A stretch of 64,000 bases of DNA from Acanthopleura granulata (GCA_016165875.1 JABBOT010000011.1:16075808-16139807), one strand, 5' to 3'. Shown: positions 46,326 to 59,965, numbered from the stretch's first letter. The notes: generated by a model from the letters alone, not told the origin. Program-made: numbers and translations.

Positions 46326-48382
46326 AATGAACCAAACTATTTTTCTTAAGCAAAAAATAAACTTAAGAACTTTCGTGAAACCGGGCCCAGATGATCTTTG
46401 TGAGTTTTTTTTCACACCTTTTGAAAGCTGGGTAATTGTCAACTGTGAGAAATAATTTGTAAACCACGAAAAGGTGTCCAAATCGATAATTGCACGGCCC
46501 ATTTTCCATGACATTTATAACACCAGTTCCCAAAAGACATTACATGCATATAAGTAATAAATAGTGTGGTAAAGTGTCAGAGAGAAACGGTCAACAGGTT
46601 TCTCTGATACAGGGAAAACAATTTCTAGGCCTGAAATGCAATTTCAAATTCAAACTCGAACTCCGTGAAAAACAAATATAGATGTCTCGGATGCACTTTG
46701 ATTTCGACTGTACATTAATGCGTCCTAGCGATACAAAACATATGTGGTTATCTACGGTCCCCAGCCCTAGTTAAACCGACGTTCTGACACAAATCGGCAG
46801 AGATACTGAGTCGTTGAATAGTAGAAATCCAGGATGAAGAAACTACAGAACTACAGAAGAAACTAGAGGTTTCTAAGGTTTATATTGATAAAGAGGTGAG
46901 TCAGCAGATTTGAAATTTTTAACCACATTACGTGACTCTTCTAGGGAATGTTCTACACTGAAGAAAAAAGATGGCTATGTAAGGTATTAGGATCGCAGCC
47001 TGGACGTGGGCATGAAGACGGGTCCTACTCAGACGGTATTAAATGCTCAATCTTTACAGCTGTATACCATTACAGCTCCCTTTATTCGCTGTCAGCATAA
47101 GTTTCATATCAAGTAACATCTTTTCACATGAAGAAAAATGGAACCCCAGAAGACTTTCGAAAATCCCGATCACATCGCCCAGGTGTCCATATAGAATTAC
47201 CCTGTGTCACCCCGGGTGAATAAATCCGTATGTACACACTTATTCGTTTCAACGATATAATATGAGGCATAGGGACACAGACACCAGGTTTAGTAGCTTA
47301 ACGCTCCAATGACTCGCCGGTATTTCAACCTGCTGTATTGACAGACGTGAGCCTATGACACACAACATTTCATTAGCGAGATCTTCGCATTTTATGTAAA
47401 TCCGCCGGGTCCAATGTCCGGCGGTGATAATCTCGGTTATGTATATCTCATGACGTATTTTTAGCCGATATGATAAGGATTTTTTCCCCTTAAATTTGCA
47501 ATTGAGCTGAAAGTGTGCTAATACATACATGTATATGTATACTAAGCGAAAAAAGAATGCACGGATCAAATGGTCCGTATTTCACAGTACAGTTAATTAC
47601 AAAATGGTTACACAAGAGGTAATGAAATAGCCCTGTCATTTTCAGTCAAGAAACACATCGAGAACGTCAGTATATCAATCAATCATACCATAAACAATAG
47701 AAGCACATCATGTGAAAGCAACGGGTCATAAATGGACGCTCATCGTATCATCTGGTGTCATCACTACGCGCCACACGTGCGGAGTGCATTTGTGTGTGTG
47801 TGAAACAAAAAGAAAAAGTGTGCACGTGTTGAGTGTTAGCAGGTCCGTATCTCACTCATCTATACATCATCAGCAAGCACGAAGAGACAGGCAGTCCGTG
47901 GTGATATTACTTAACCAGGGACTATATAGGAATTGTATATGCATCGTGTTAATTGTAGCAAGTAGGTTGGCTTTCTTGAATTTCGAAACAAAATATAGTG
48001 CTTGTTTACTGTCATACAGAGTTATTAACTAATGACTCGAAAATCTTGAATATGGATTGCATATGCTAACAAACCTAGCTCTATCTCTTGGCCCGACAAA
48101 TGCTTTATTAACCTTGCAAGAATCCGAATCTGAGATATACAAGGACTGGATTATCTGCCACAATTTTTTTAACTTTGAGATAATCTTCTGGAATGTATAT
48201 TTAAGAGCCGTCATCAGGACCATTTTTTTTTCTTTGAAACCCAGCATCAAAATGAAGAAAAAAAACCCAGAAGGCAAGGAAGACTTACAACTGAGAAAAA
48301 TAGTCCACAAAAACAAACTTGAATTTATCTGTAGTCGAAAGCCTATATGGCTATTGATTATTTACATCTACTGAACAGAAAG
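46326..48382. other. Non-coding, no recognised feature
   Basis: Frames of about 100 codons at 47249-47569, 47712-48032 and 48029-48374 lie on both strands. They have AT-biased composition and no recognisable motif, so they are probably chance. Confidence 0.45.
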
Positions 48383-48490
48383 ACTAAAGTATAAAACAGT
48401 AAAACTACAGCAACGACGAAAGTGCCATAGTTGGTAAATGGTCACTCGTACATGTAACTTGTGAAGTCCGGCTTCCTGTCGATTTGCTTC
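48383..48490 (+). repeat. Rep-A 5' fragment
   Basis: GCAACGACGAAAGTGCCATA, GTTGGTAAATGGTCACTCGT and TTGTGAAGTCCGGCTTCCTG match the first third of the family. Confidence 0.65.
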
Positions 48491-48649
48491 ATGTATGCGC
48501 CCAAGCGATTGCCTTTAGCGTGTAAAAAGCGTGTAACAAGGCATTTTTGATTTTTTTTTGTAGATGAGGAGTTCTTGACTTACACGAGGGAGGGATGACT
48601 ATTGGAGAAGCAGTTGGACTGTACTGATGGTTTTACTCCGTTCAGGCTG

Positions 48650-48692
48650 TCCATGTGAATGAGCAAATAACAGATTTGTTCATTCACATGGA
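48650..48692. repeat. Short hairpin
   Basis: TCCATGTGAATGA on the left pairs with TCATTCACATGGA on the right around a loop of about 17 bases. Confidence 0.8.
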
Positions 48693-49582
48693 GAAGTTTG
48701 TATTGAGATGTCACATTACCCAAGGTGCTCATGACCATCTTGCGGTTACCATACGGCCGAATTACACCGACAGGTGGTTAAACTTAGCAAGTAATTTGGT
48801 CACCTGGTTAACAGAAAGCGATCCGGTGAGTCACAGAAAAAGGACAACGGGTAGATCATTATAATTAAGTCTGGCCAATAACACAATTATAATTAACTGG
48901 CCACATACAGCGCAGTGTGTTCCGCGAACTGGGAAAATGACAAACCTGCAGTATACGCTCGTTCTTACATAACGATCTGGCCATCTGATGTTTGACTCGA
49001 TAGCCTAGGTATTATCGGCTTATAGGTGTAGATTTATATTACATATATATGCAGAGACACACAGCACCGTTGATTTTCCAGCTGTACAAACGATTGTATT
49101 CGAAGCCCAAGATCCAACTGCCTGGATAACGCAACCTGGTTAAACTGACGGTATGATTTCCGAGATATACTGAAACTTCAATATCTACAACAGTTGCCAT
49201 GGAAACAAAAGATTAATTGGTGGTTTCCTGATAGATTGTTCAATCATAAAGAACAGAGCAAGCATAACACAAGAAAATTAGCGTAGGACAGGCCTCTATC
49301 TTCCTGCCTGATTAGCTTTAGGGCTTTCAGGTGAAAGCAATGTCGAGCGCGGTAGATCTGCTCTGCCCGTTTCGCAATGTCCACAAACGTCAAGTATAAA
49401 ACATGTTTACACTATTAACACTGAATGTAGAAAAAACCACAGAGAGCGTAATCATGCTTACTTCAAATAAAACATCACACGAGGAAATACTATATACGGA
49501 AAAACAATGTATACGATGTTTACATATATACAAACAATACATTGTTTCCCATTTCCTTTTCCCAGTTCCTTGCTTTACGGGA

Positions 49583-49780
49583 TGACTAATGGTTTTTGCA
49601 CCTGACTCCTGGACGATAAAAGCACAGGTTCGAATCCAGTCCACACCAGTTACGCCACAGATATAAGTTACAGGATCCATCCTTGCGAGTTGCTACGGTT
49701 TTCTAGATTCATAAACTTGACGGCGGTCACATAGATAAAGTATTTGTCGGCAAGTCGTGAAACACAAGCCAAATAATTAA
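49583..49780 (+). mobile_element. Diverged SINE-like element with tRNA-like head
   Basis: A B-box-like AGGTTCGAATCC lies at about 49627-49638, with a preceding tRNA-like stretch TGACTAATGGTTTTTGCACC. Downstream, GACGGCGGTCACATAGAT and GTGAAACACAAGCCAAATAA look like a diverged version of the common SINE 3' domain. The head differs from that of the main family. Confidence 0.4.
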
Positions 49781-51104
49781 AAGAATGAATTTATTTTTAT
49801 GATAATACACTGTTTTAGAGGGGTGGTACCTTCTAAATACTACCGTGTGCTATACTTTATCGTGGCAAAAATGCACATCCACATAATTTTTGTGTACCAG
49901 CAATACACAATTTCTGTAATACACGTACAATGACGTGGATACACAATTTGTGTACCACTAATACACATGTATTGAGGATGTGTAAATTTGTACACACTTG
50001 TGCATAAGAGTAGACATCTTCAGTGCAAAAGGCGCATTTGGTAAATAAACAGGCCTGTCGGTCATTAGAGTGAAGCGAGAAAAAGTGAAGTTTAACAGTG
50101 GCACAGCACATGCGCTGGTCCGAAATGACATCAGTGTCTAGGTTTGGCAATAATGTCTACAGTACTAAATACACTACCTCTTGTACACTGCTTGCATATT
50201 GTAGAGTAATCGGGTACATAACAGGAACCATGCAGAATGACAATACTCCGTTCTGTGTGTGTACTGAGGGGTTGTTTGTGTGGCTCGCAATCTCTGTATC
50301 TAGTCCAATTCTGTCACGGAACGTAAAAAGTCTTATCTATACCCAAACTATAACACGTTGTATTTTTCAAATAAGCTTTGTTGTCCCCACATACATGTTC
50401 TTAATTAATAGGTATGTGGCTGACATTAATATCGGGTAAAGCTGATGACAAGAAAAGAAAGTGATGATTAAAAAAAGTAGAAGATAATTATTTCTTGGGG
50501 CCTGACTACATGATAGGTCTGTACAGCGTCTGACTCACACATGACCAAATCAGATATGTGCCTCTGATCTATATGGCTGTTAATGCATGCACTAATTAGG
50601 GACAACTGGAGCGTAAACTAGATACACCCCTTCTGTCTTTCGTTCTAATTTAGGTCATTTTATATAAGCCACAGCCCCCAAAGAATCTGACTCAATCATG
50701 TTAAAGAGTTAGCAAACAATTTGCACAACTGGCAAGAGATAGTTTTTCTGTTATACGACGGTGATGAGTTTTAAGGGTGCATGGAAAAAGCGGGGATAAC
50801 TTTGGCAAGCTACCGACGAACTTTCCGCTACGTGTGACCTACAGATAGGCTTGTTAAAGCAAAATAAACGAACGAACAATAGAATGAATGAGACTCGGAA
50901 CAGGATGTTTGGGTTTACAAGGTCAAGCAGCGTTACTTAACACTGGATGAAAACCATATATCCTGAAATGACTTCGCTGACACTCAGTCAAAGAAGGAAA
51001 TGATTTCAGCTTATTTTACTGCAAGGCAATCATCAGAAATCAATATAAGCAACCTGACACGGTGACGCTAATGTGAGCTCCTTCATGCATGCTGTATATA
51101 ACAC
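49781..51104. other. Non-coding; TACACAA-rich stretch
   Basis: ATACACAATTT/TTGTGTA words recur between 49865 and 50010 as short inverted and direct repeats. No gene is supported. Confidence 0.45.
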
Positions 51105-51375
51105 AGAGGATAAAACCAGAGCAGTGACGACAGTGTGATAGTTGCCAAATGGGCACACGTTACCCGTGAAATCCGGCCTCTTATCAATTTACCTCACATA
51201 CGGTATCATTCTAACTGTACATGTTAGCGTATAAGAAGTAATTACTTACATCTCCCTCCCCAGCACCGTGGCTTAAGCAAAATCAGGTAAAGAAAATTGC
51301 AGCGATGTTAAATGCAATATGAAAGACATCACTTGTCTAGAATTGCACAAAATGCTGTGTTGTCATCACATTTAA
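51105..51375 (+). repeat. Rep-A copy
   Basis: AACCAGAGCAGTGACGACAG, GTTACCCGTGAAATCCGGCC, TCTTATCAATTTACCTCA, CACCGTGGCTTAAGCAAAAT, GATGTTAAATGCAATATG and TGCTGTGTTGTCATCACATT occur in family order. Confidence 0.88.
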
Positions 51376-52499
51376 TTGTATTCGAACGGGAAGCACGCGA
51401 TGGGGAGCCTGAGATTTCTGCCTGGCAGTATATGAGTGAATGTCATACAGTAACCCAGGTGCAGATAGGTGATAATACCAATACACCGTTATACAATTCT
51501 ACTCGACGACGTTTCAAAGCCCAGATTGTAATCCATATTACCTACAGTAAAGCTTTGTACAGGAATGATGTAATTTTTCCCTGTGGCTTCCCTGCGTGTC
51601 AAAATCTGAAACCATATAAAAAAACCAACGCTTGTCAGTGTCAATCTGTACATAACCCTTTAATGACTGTTTTGACGCTGATTTTATTCAATAGCGTAGA
51701 ACATCCGATGCGTCCATTCTGACTGCTTCTCTTTGCATCAATGCGTCATAATTTTTTACACACGCGACGTGTAACAGATTGCAATTAAAACCACTTCATT
51801 ATTAAGCTAATTATATCGGAAGGGTTTGTAAGCCGCCACTTTTTAGGCATTTAAACGAACAGTTTGAATAATGCTGTCAGATAAGGCTATGCTTTGGTCG
51901 TTTCAATAAATCATTTTGCAAGTCTGTTGCCAAGTTTGCACGAAGAACAAAAATTACTGGCGCTCTGTTTTGGTGAGACTTCTTTGCTAGATCACTTATA
52001 TTATTCAATAGGTGAGCCGGGTATCATTTACTAGAATGGGTGTTTCTTTTCCATATGTTAAATCAAGCCATATGTGTCAGTTTTTACATTTCGTGTATAG
52101 GAATTATAAAGGCGAGTCAAAAACCGATAATCTAACCACCCATGCTTTTCCAAAACAACCTATTAGTCCATCTTCCGATTGAAAATGTAGGAAATAATAT
52201 ACATAAATAGTACGCAATGTTGGTAACATTTGGATCAGAAGCAGTAAACCGTTCACAATGATGCATTAGAGACTTTCGAGACTTTCCACTCAACATCGAC
52301 ACAGTTTTTAACTACCGCCAGCATTTAACACATCGCAGAGCGGATATCCAATCGTCAAGTCCGACATTCATATACCACCCGTAGAACAGAAAAGCCACAT
52401 CGGTTATTGGTAAGGCACGTACCTCGGTTATTTGAAAACCTCTTGGCTGAACTGTACACTTATCAAAGCTGCAGCTTCCCTAGCCTTTAAAATATAAAA

Positions 52500-52825
52500 G
52501 ACTACAGCACAGAGAGAGATAACCAGAGCAGCGACGACAGTGTGATAGATGGGAAATGGTCACATATTACCGGTGAAATCCGGCCTTTTGTCAGTGTACC
52601 TCAGTTAGGGTTTTATTGTAACTGTTCATGTTAGTGTTTAAGAAGTAACAACCTAAGCGTCCCTTAGCACCATGGCATGAGCAGAATTAGCTTAAAAAAA
52701 CATTACAGTGATGGTAAATGCAATTCATTACACGTCATTGGTCTATATTTACTCGAAGTGCCGTGTTGTCACCACATTTAACATAGGTATACACAATAAC
52801 ACGAAAACAAGGCAGTCCTATAGAA
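52500..52825 (+). repeat. Rep-A copy, near full-length
   Basis: Contains GACTACAGCACAGAGAGAGA, CAGCGACGACAGTGTGATAG, TACCGGTGAAATCCGGCCTT, CCTCAGTTAGGGTTTTATTG, TTAGCACCATGGCATGAGCA, ATTACACGTCATTGGTCTAT and TATACACAATAACACGAAAA. It is close to the consensus. Confidence 0.9.
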
Positions 52826-53196
52826 GCAGGCGCTGTATGTGGTTAATGAGGCTCCGGCATTAAGTAGTTGGGACGACATCTGTGAGCTCAAATCTTCATT
52901 TCCTGCTCTACGATGAGCATCAGCGCGCAAGCAAGAAGTGTATTACACGATTATATACTCTCATATTATTTCCGGTCCATTCCGGCTTATAGACCAGAGT
53001 TATGACTGCACAGAAAAAGTACTACGTCATTATATTCCTTCTCTATGATGCTAAACATCAAGTATATACCAAACCTAAACCATAAATGGGCGTTCAAAGT
53101 TGATAACTGCAAAATAATAACACGTAGGTCATGGCGCGTGGCTTCCTGTACAGGTGTTACTCAGTTTTCACCACTGTTGCCCTTGGCTCTCTACAT

Positions 53197-53472
53197 TTAT
53201 TTACTTTATTTTATTGGCTAGTGCTTTGATTTATTTATTTGATTGGTGTTTTACGCCGTACCCAAAAATATTTCACTTATACGACAGCGGCCAGCATTAT
53301 GGTGGGGGAAAAAGCAGAGCCCGGAGGAAAGCCCACGACAATCCCTAGGTTGCTGGCAGACCTTCCCACGTACGCCCGGAGAGGAAGCCAGCATGTGCTG
53401 GACTTGAACTCACAGCGGCTGCATTTGTGGGACGCTTCTCGGTCATTAGGCTGCCCAAGCGCGCCAACCAAC
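53197..53472 (-). mobile_element. Full-length SINE, minus strand, 12-bp target-site duplication
   Basis: GGCTCTCTACAT is repeated at 53185-53196 and 53473-53484. Between them the + strand reads the AT-rich tail, GATTGGTGTTTTACGCCGTA, CACTTATACGACAGCGGCCA, GAAGCCAGCATGTGCTGGAC and TTGAACTCACAGCGG, and ends in a reversed A-box near GCGCGCCAACCAAC. Confidence 0.92.
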
Positions 53473-53484
53473 GGCTCTCTACAT

Positions 53485-55559
53485 GCATGCAATCTTATTA
53501 GGTCATCTAGTCCAAATTCGATTACATGTGAAACACGTTAACTGCACAAAAAAGTGAAACCTGTCTTATTTTCCCGCCAGAGCAAACTATCCATCTGTCA
53601 ACATATTTGTCATCAGGTTTTTTGGCAAATGTCTGGCTTCCCCTTTTCCTCCACCATGGATTAGTCACCGACCCACTGTGACGTCACGGGAGTACGTGCT
53701 GGGATTTTTTTGTGTGTGTGTGTGTGTCATTTCATCAGGCCATGGCCTAGTGTGACCCCGGACGTCTTATAGATTTGAACAGATTAGCAACTCGTATCAT
53801 GAGCAGTCGTTAGTACGTGAAATGGATAGTAGTGTATGTGATGCTTTATTTTCGTAATCTTACAGTTCACTGGGTGCCGAAGCAGACAAATACCGTAGAC
53901 AGACGGCGATGACGGAACGAGACGCACTATATTTCATGTCAAATATAAAAATCAAAACAATACAGAATACTGTTGTCTCCGTCTTAACGAATTACACAGA
54001 TATACATCCAATTTCCAAAGTTCTCTGGCACTTCATGTCGCAGGTGGTATAACCTAAGCATCGAGAGCGACATTCGTATACCAACTGTCAATCAAAATGG
54101 ACATTTCGGGTAAATAATTTAAATAAACTTGGTCTACGGTAATAAAGTTTATTAATGTGATTAGTCCTTCAGTATCTTTGTGAATCACAACTACATGACT
54201 TTATATGCTACTAGTAGCGTCATGCATCAGAAAGATAATTTCTGGCCAAACACCAGTAATTATTTTTGTTTCCTCTTGCATTGATCTGTAGTCATGTACT
54301 ACATGTGCGATCTTAACTGCCTTGTACTGTAGATTTGAACCCCAGCCTCTATAGGTAAATGTCTAGTTGGATGTGTGCAAGAGCCGCAAGGCCACAGGGT
54401 TATCGACAGCCTTAGACATTGGAATAGACAATTCATCTACTAATGCCAAACACAGTGGTTTTAACACAATACTCGAGAATCCAAAAATACTCAAGGTAAA
54501 GGTGGTAATTCAGCTTGGTCTAGTGTAATGCAATGTAACCGTAGAATATTTAGGCTATATAACTAGATGAGCCGGTATTTCTGCAAGGAAAGCGACAAAC
54601 AAACAAACAAGTGTCACCTTCCTGCCTGAACACAAACAATCCGAGACGTCTGACAGGAGAGCCGACCCAGGTATCAAGCTGAATTAGAGGTTCTGTCTAA
54701 TAAATCTTTCTTGTCCTGTTTTATATTACAGAGATAAGCAGCCTTGAGTGCCTTGACAACCTGCTCCTTTCCGCCCCACCCGTCTCCCACATAATGGAGG
54801 ACGATTACATGCCTATGCTCATCATTAAAACATATGTTGCCGTCTTCAAAATAAAAGCAAAGAAAAATCGACGAAGCGAGATATAAGCACTTCCCCGTTA
54901 CCCTGGTTTATCCCTAAACTTGCTCGACGAGGCTTGCAGTGTATTGAGCAAGATATTCACTTAAACGTCATGCCTGGGTCGTGTTCATTTTCCCCATCAA
55001 TGTACAGACACATGGTCCCATTCCTAGCGTGAGTGTCGGTCAATTAAACAGAAAAGTAAAGCAATGATAAAATCTGACAAGACTGTATTGACTTGCACGA
55101 CTGGTTTCATTCCCACGTATAAGTAATGGTCTTTTTTCGATGTAAAAGTTTGCCACAATATGTGCGTGCAATACTTCCGAAGACATAATCTTTGAATCAT
55201 TCAATGTAAATATTTAAATGACTTTGCCTTCAATACATGCACATAATATATATTTTCATACATAGCACATGCCACACTGACAGATTATTTGGTCGTAATC
55301 ATCCATATTCGAAAAGACTAAGATTTATTGGCTTTCTCAAATTTGACATGATACTCCATATTACCTGTGCAAATGTTAGAGAAATCAGTCTTTCAAAACG
55401 TCAGAAAAGTCGCGTACAGATGCATGGGGCAGCCTGTTTACTACAGGTTCATGTACGAACACAGACACGAAACTCTCGTCGTATAGGCATTTTACATTTT
55501 CAAACTTGTGCAACCGATAATCGTGTTGACGTTTTAGTGATTATTCTTACAAAGCGAAA
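53485..55559. other. Non-coding, no recognised feature besides (TG)n
   Basis: No ORF with domain features. A B-box-like word in reverse near 54330 is isolated. Confidence 0.45.
53709..53727. repeat. (TG)n microsatellite
   Basis: About nine TG units after a T7 run. Confidence 0.9.
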
Positions 55560-55701
55560 GCCAGCAGCCTGTGGATGATTGTGGGTCCCCCTGAGCTCCG
55601 CCCGGTTTCTACCCATCAAGATGGTGGTCGCCTTTGTAAATGTGAAAGAATTTTTTTTTGGAGCACGGCGTAAAATACCGATCAAATAAATCAATAAATA
55701 C
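55560..55701 (+). mobile_element. SINE 3' half
   Basis: GCCAGCAGCCTGTGGATGAT, a CCCGGTTTCTACCC core, GGTCGCCTTTGTAAATGTGA, a T9 expansion and the GGCGTAAAATACCGATCAAA tail are recognisable. Confidence 0.75.
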
Positions 55702-56187
55702 AAGGCGAAATACTGGCACTTCAATGATCAGGTATAGCTTTGTCCTTCATTGCGTGATGGTATAGGTTGCTTTTGTTACACGTGTACTCTGATCAGATGT
55801 GGAGTTCAGCAAGGTGACATGCTTTCTCGTGTACTATTCCGTGTAAACGCTTAATAAAGTGTCACGCGATACAAATACAAAAAGCCGTCGATACAGTTCA
55901 CGGATGCGCGTATCCAACACCAATCATTCTTTTCCGGAATATTAACAAAAGTTACAATTTTTCACATTTTTAGTTTCACCTTCCTTTTGTTTGAAAAGTT
56001 AATATTTCAATTCATACATACATGTTTTTCGTGCTCCCTGACTTAAACGCTGCTCACCACCGACATATATTAGCGTGCCGAGTGCAGGTATAGCCCATGC
56101 ATCAAGGCATAGAACTAAAATGCGATTTTTGTTTTTTTTCGTATAGTACCTGGGCGTAAAACAGTTTCGGACTTTCTGCTCAGGCAA

Positions 56188-56365
56188 GCCATGGTGCTAG
56201 GGTGTGTGTAAATCATTACCTTTTAAACACTTACATGAACATGGGTTAGAATAAAACCCTAACTCAGGTAAACTGACAAGTGGCAGGATTTCACCGGTAA
56301 GGTGTGGCCATTTGTCGTCGCCGTTCTGGTTTTACTCAGTGTAGTCTGTAGTCTTATATATTTTC
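56188..56365 (-). repeat. Rep-A 5' half, minus strand
   Basis: The + strand reads AAGCCATGGTGCTAGGGTGT, AATAAAACCCTAACTCAGGT, GGATTTCACCGGTAAGGTGT and CAGTGTAGTCTGTAGTCTTA. Confidence 0.8.
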
Positions 56366-56420
56366 AAACTTTACTAAAGATTTACTGTTGTTATATATCT
56401 GAACTTTACTTGCTATTGCT

Positions 56421-56692
56421 TTGATTTATTTATTTGATCGGTGTTTTACGCCGTACCCAATAATATTTCACTTATAGGACGGCGGCCCGCATTATGGTGG
56501 GGGGGGAAACCGGGCAGAGCCCTGGGTAAACCCACGACCATCCCTAGGTTGCTGGCAGACCTTCCCACGTACAGCCAGAGAGGAAGCCAGCATGAGCTGG
56601 ACCTGACCTCACAGCCACCGCATTGGTGGGAGGCTTCTAGGTCATTGCGCTGTGCTGGCGAGCTAACCGACTGAGCCATGGCGGCCCCAGCG
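56421..56692 (-). mobile_element. Full-length SINE, minus strand
   Basis: The + strand holds TTTATTTATTTGATCGGTGT, TTTACGCCGTACCCAATAAT, the GGACGGCGGCCCGCATTATG core, GTTGCTGGCAGACCTTCCCA and GAAGCCAGCATGAGCTGGAC. It ends CTAACCGACTGAGCCATGGC. Short flanking repeats ATTGCT (56415-56420 and 56693-56698) fit a target duplication. Confidence 0.9.
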
Positions 56693-58990
56693 ATTGCTCT
56701 TAGGAGCTGGGAACAGAAACATATTACTTAGAAACCGGAAACTAATTTTATTTATGCTTTGAACCTGATCGGTTACAGGAATGACTTCATTAGGGCGTCA
56801 ATCATCACAGTTTCATATCTCTGTTACAATGAGTGCGAAAAGGTTACCCTTCACCTATCTGAAGGGATACAGCACCAACTACCAAATAAGGTGAAATATT
56901 TCTTAGCAAACAAATGAGTGCTGTACAATAGGCGCAGATAACGGTGTTTCTGCAAACATCATGTACGTTTTACATTTATGCTTCCTTCTGCGTCAAATTC
57001 TTTTGTGAATGGTCCCATTTTATCTTTATCCCGTTGACGGATACCGGTATGCTAAAATGCCTGCTATTATACGATTTCTAGACTTCGTGCAACAGCCTAA
57101 GGATAAAATGGTGTCCAGGAGGATATGTACGGGCTACTTCTGAACTCTCGCACTTGCTCACCCTGAGGGGACGTGTCTATCTATTGAGGAAGAGTAGTTA
57201 AACAGGTGTGGAGAACGAAGGGTCAGGAACACAATTTAACCCCAAAGAAAAGATAACAATAAATGAGTACGACGTTTATCTTTCGCGGACGAATTTGTCA
57301 TTTATCCTTATGACAGACACGCGCCTCTGTCGCTTACGTTTACACAGAGCGACAATATTGATATTATACATGTCACGCTTCGCATCTCAGGGTTTGGCTT
57401 GCTGTGGGTTGCATTATATCCTTTGATGTTTCTCTCAGAAAACCATTAGGCATTCTCATTCTTGTATATTCAGTTGTACGAAGATATCTCACAGTATTTT
57501 TGGTGACGGAGAAGGAATTCCTAAATATGTGCAATTTTGTTTTGTAAAGGCTTAACGTTGTTGTATTAGTGTCATTGCAATAGAAAACGGGAAAACTCCT
57601 TCCGGCCTTTAACAAAATGGGCCCACCACCGTGTGCTCAGCATTTGGGTAGAACACTGCAGCGTCACAGCAGAAAAAAACGATGCGTTTAGACCATTGTG
57701 TGTAGCCCGTAAGAGTCTCCTGCTGTCGATACCATGTAATGCGCACTAGAGTACAGGCAGGAAAGTCTGTCTACATCGGAAGTGTGATAAAATCCTGTCA
57801 TATAATAGTTACAACAATATGGGTGGCACTTGATACCTACATCGTAACATATTTACCATTATAGGTAGCATATACTACAAATACGATGACGATTCTGTTG
57901 CATGTACTGCGCTATATGCACAATGGTTAATATGAAATTATTATCTTGGTCGTTGAAAAATAAATTATTTTACTAAGATATATGCGTAAATGCAATTCTA
58001 GTTACAGATGAATTAGCATTCGTTTATGGTTAAAATTTGCGGCGGTGTGACATGAGATTACCTGCGATGCACGCTGGGCTCTGCATGGCTGGCTCAGTGA
58101 TCTCAGGTACATGGTTTTCCCCAACCATGTTGTCTTAGGGATATCACAATATATTGTTAGGAGGCTATTCCTAGTTTTTTAATATTCAATGTCTGAAATC
58201 TGGAATTGTGGAAGCATGTACCCTTTCTGTTGTCTGGACATTTTCGTTTACAATTAGATGCATGTAATAAGAATAAAGCTTCATGAACAGAAAACATGTT
58301 TTCAGTAGTATGTCAGCAGATCTTGCCGTCCCTCACATTATAGATTCCAAACGATGAGAAAAAACCCCAAAACACCCACTCCATATATCAAGGAAATAAA
58401 CAAAAACAAAAACCAAAAAAAAAATAAATAAATAAATAAAATAACAAAATAAACACAAATTAAACAAATTTAATTCCACGTGAACATCGCGATGCTATAC
58501 CCAGAAGCAAATAGGGGTCGGGCGTACCCAGAGTGTAAAATATAATACATAGTAGGCAGACAGCACTTGGTTATCATTACCCATATTGTATATTACCGGA
58601 TATTATCGCACGACGGGCCAATAGCAGGCCCCTTTGATAGGATATGTACCTCCATGGTTTGTACCACAGCATGCACAACCATGTTAATTTAAACAGCCAA
58701 CATTATTTGGATTGGGTGTTTCGTTTCAACTTTTTCTTCCCAAAATATTTCAACCGCCAAGGCAGTAGGAGAATTTTCTGCTGGCAATAATTTTCGCCTT
58801 GGGCAAGTTATACTGGGGAATTTTTCCACGTGTGACAGGTCATAATGGTGAAATGCATATGGTCTCAAACGAAGCTCATGTAACATTATATGAAATAACA
58901 ATCTACCGACTATTGCCATGTTTCCCACAACAAGAACTGAGGAAGAGGAATCTTGAAAATGCAGAGACCGAAAATTATATTGAACTAACG
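56693..58990. other. Non-coding; A-rich low-complexity tract
   Basis: 58394-58470 is A-rich with AAATAAATAAAT words, like an orphan SINE tail. Nothing else is recognised. Confidence 0.45.
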
Positions 58991-59092
58991 CTTGTCTGAT
59001 TCATTGATTCAAAGGAGAAAGTCCCAACCCCTCTCAGATGTCTTGTCTGATTCATTGATTCAAAGGAGAAAGTCCCAACCCCTCTCAGATGT
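58991..59092 (+). repeat. Exact 51-bp tandem duplication
   Basis: The unit starting CTTGTCTGATTCATTGATTC and ending CTCTCAGATGT occurs at 58991-59041 and again, identical, at 59042-59092. Confidence 0.97.
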
Positions 59093-59724
59093 GATCCACT
59101 CCCAGGTCTGACGCAGTCAATCAACTGTGTAGTCCCATACGCTGGTGTTTAATACCTCCTCCTACGTGTACAAACTTCATGTCCACTGTACAACTGAGAT
59201 AGTCTTGATTGTGGCCTTGGGGGAGTGTACTGAACAATAGATGGCATGTTCTGGTTGTATGATATGCACTGAGATGTCAATGCGGTCAACTGAGTTTATG
59301 GTGTAAGTCCAACAACGCTTTGTTCTAACCATCGCTACACCTTAGCAGCAGTATTGTCAACCACTAAAGCACGCAGTAGCAGATTATAGCCTTGTCCACT
59401 AAACCACCTGTCTGGACGGCATAGCAAGGCGCTTTGAATATAAAAATAACAACCTGTCTTGTTCGTGGTTTATTGTTTAAATATACATAAGACGGCCTTG
59501 ATTTAAGGGTATTTCTGGATTAAACGCACATTTATACGTCATAAGTGCAAGAGGCTTATTTATTTGTGTTTTTTGGTGGGTTTTTTTGGTGGCTAACAGG
59601 AAAATAACATATCTTTCTTATAAGGGTGTTGAGGCATTAATTGTCCTGCTACACACACGAGTTATTACTTTAACACGAATAAAACCCTTTGTATAAGCCT
59701 TGATTTGCACACTGGTGTAACATA

Positions 59725-59965
59725 ACATGAAAAGACGAAGACAGAGTAAACCAGAGCAGCGTGGACTGTGTGTGACAGTTAGCAAATATACACACCTAAC
59801 GGGTGAAATCTTGTCTTGCCTCTTGTAAGTTTACTTCAGTTATCGTTTTGTTCTAACTGTTCTTGCAAATGCATGGATAGTAGCAGCTTAAACGTCCGTA
59901 GCAAGATGGCTTAAACGTAATTAGCGGGTAAAATCTTGTCCAACATACAATATGAAACAACGTTT
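59725..59965 (+). repeat. Rep-A copy, diverged
   Basis: AGACAGAGTAAACCAGAGCA, GTGTGTGACAGTTAGCAAAT, ACGGGTGAAATCTTGTCTTG and TAGCAAGATGGCTTAAACGT follow family order. Confidence 0.7.

Noticed and set aside
47249..48374. Cluster of frames of about 100 codons on both strands
   Set aside because: AT-biased codons, overlapping strands, no start context, domain or splice logic.
49583..49650. Stand-alone tRNA gene
   Set aside because: A B-box-like word is present, but no clean cloverleaf or A-box spacing can be drawn, and a SINE-like 3' domain follows.
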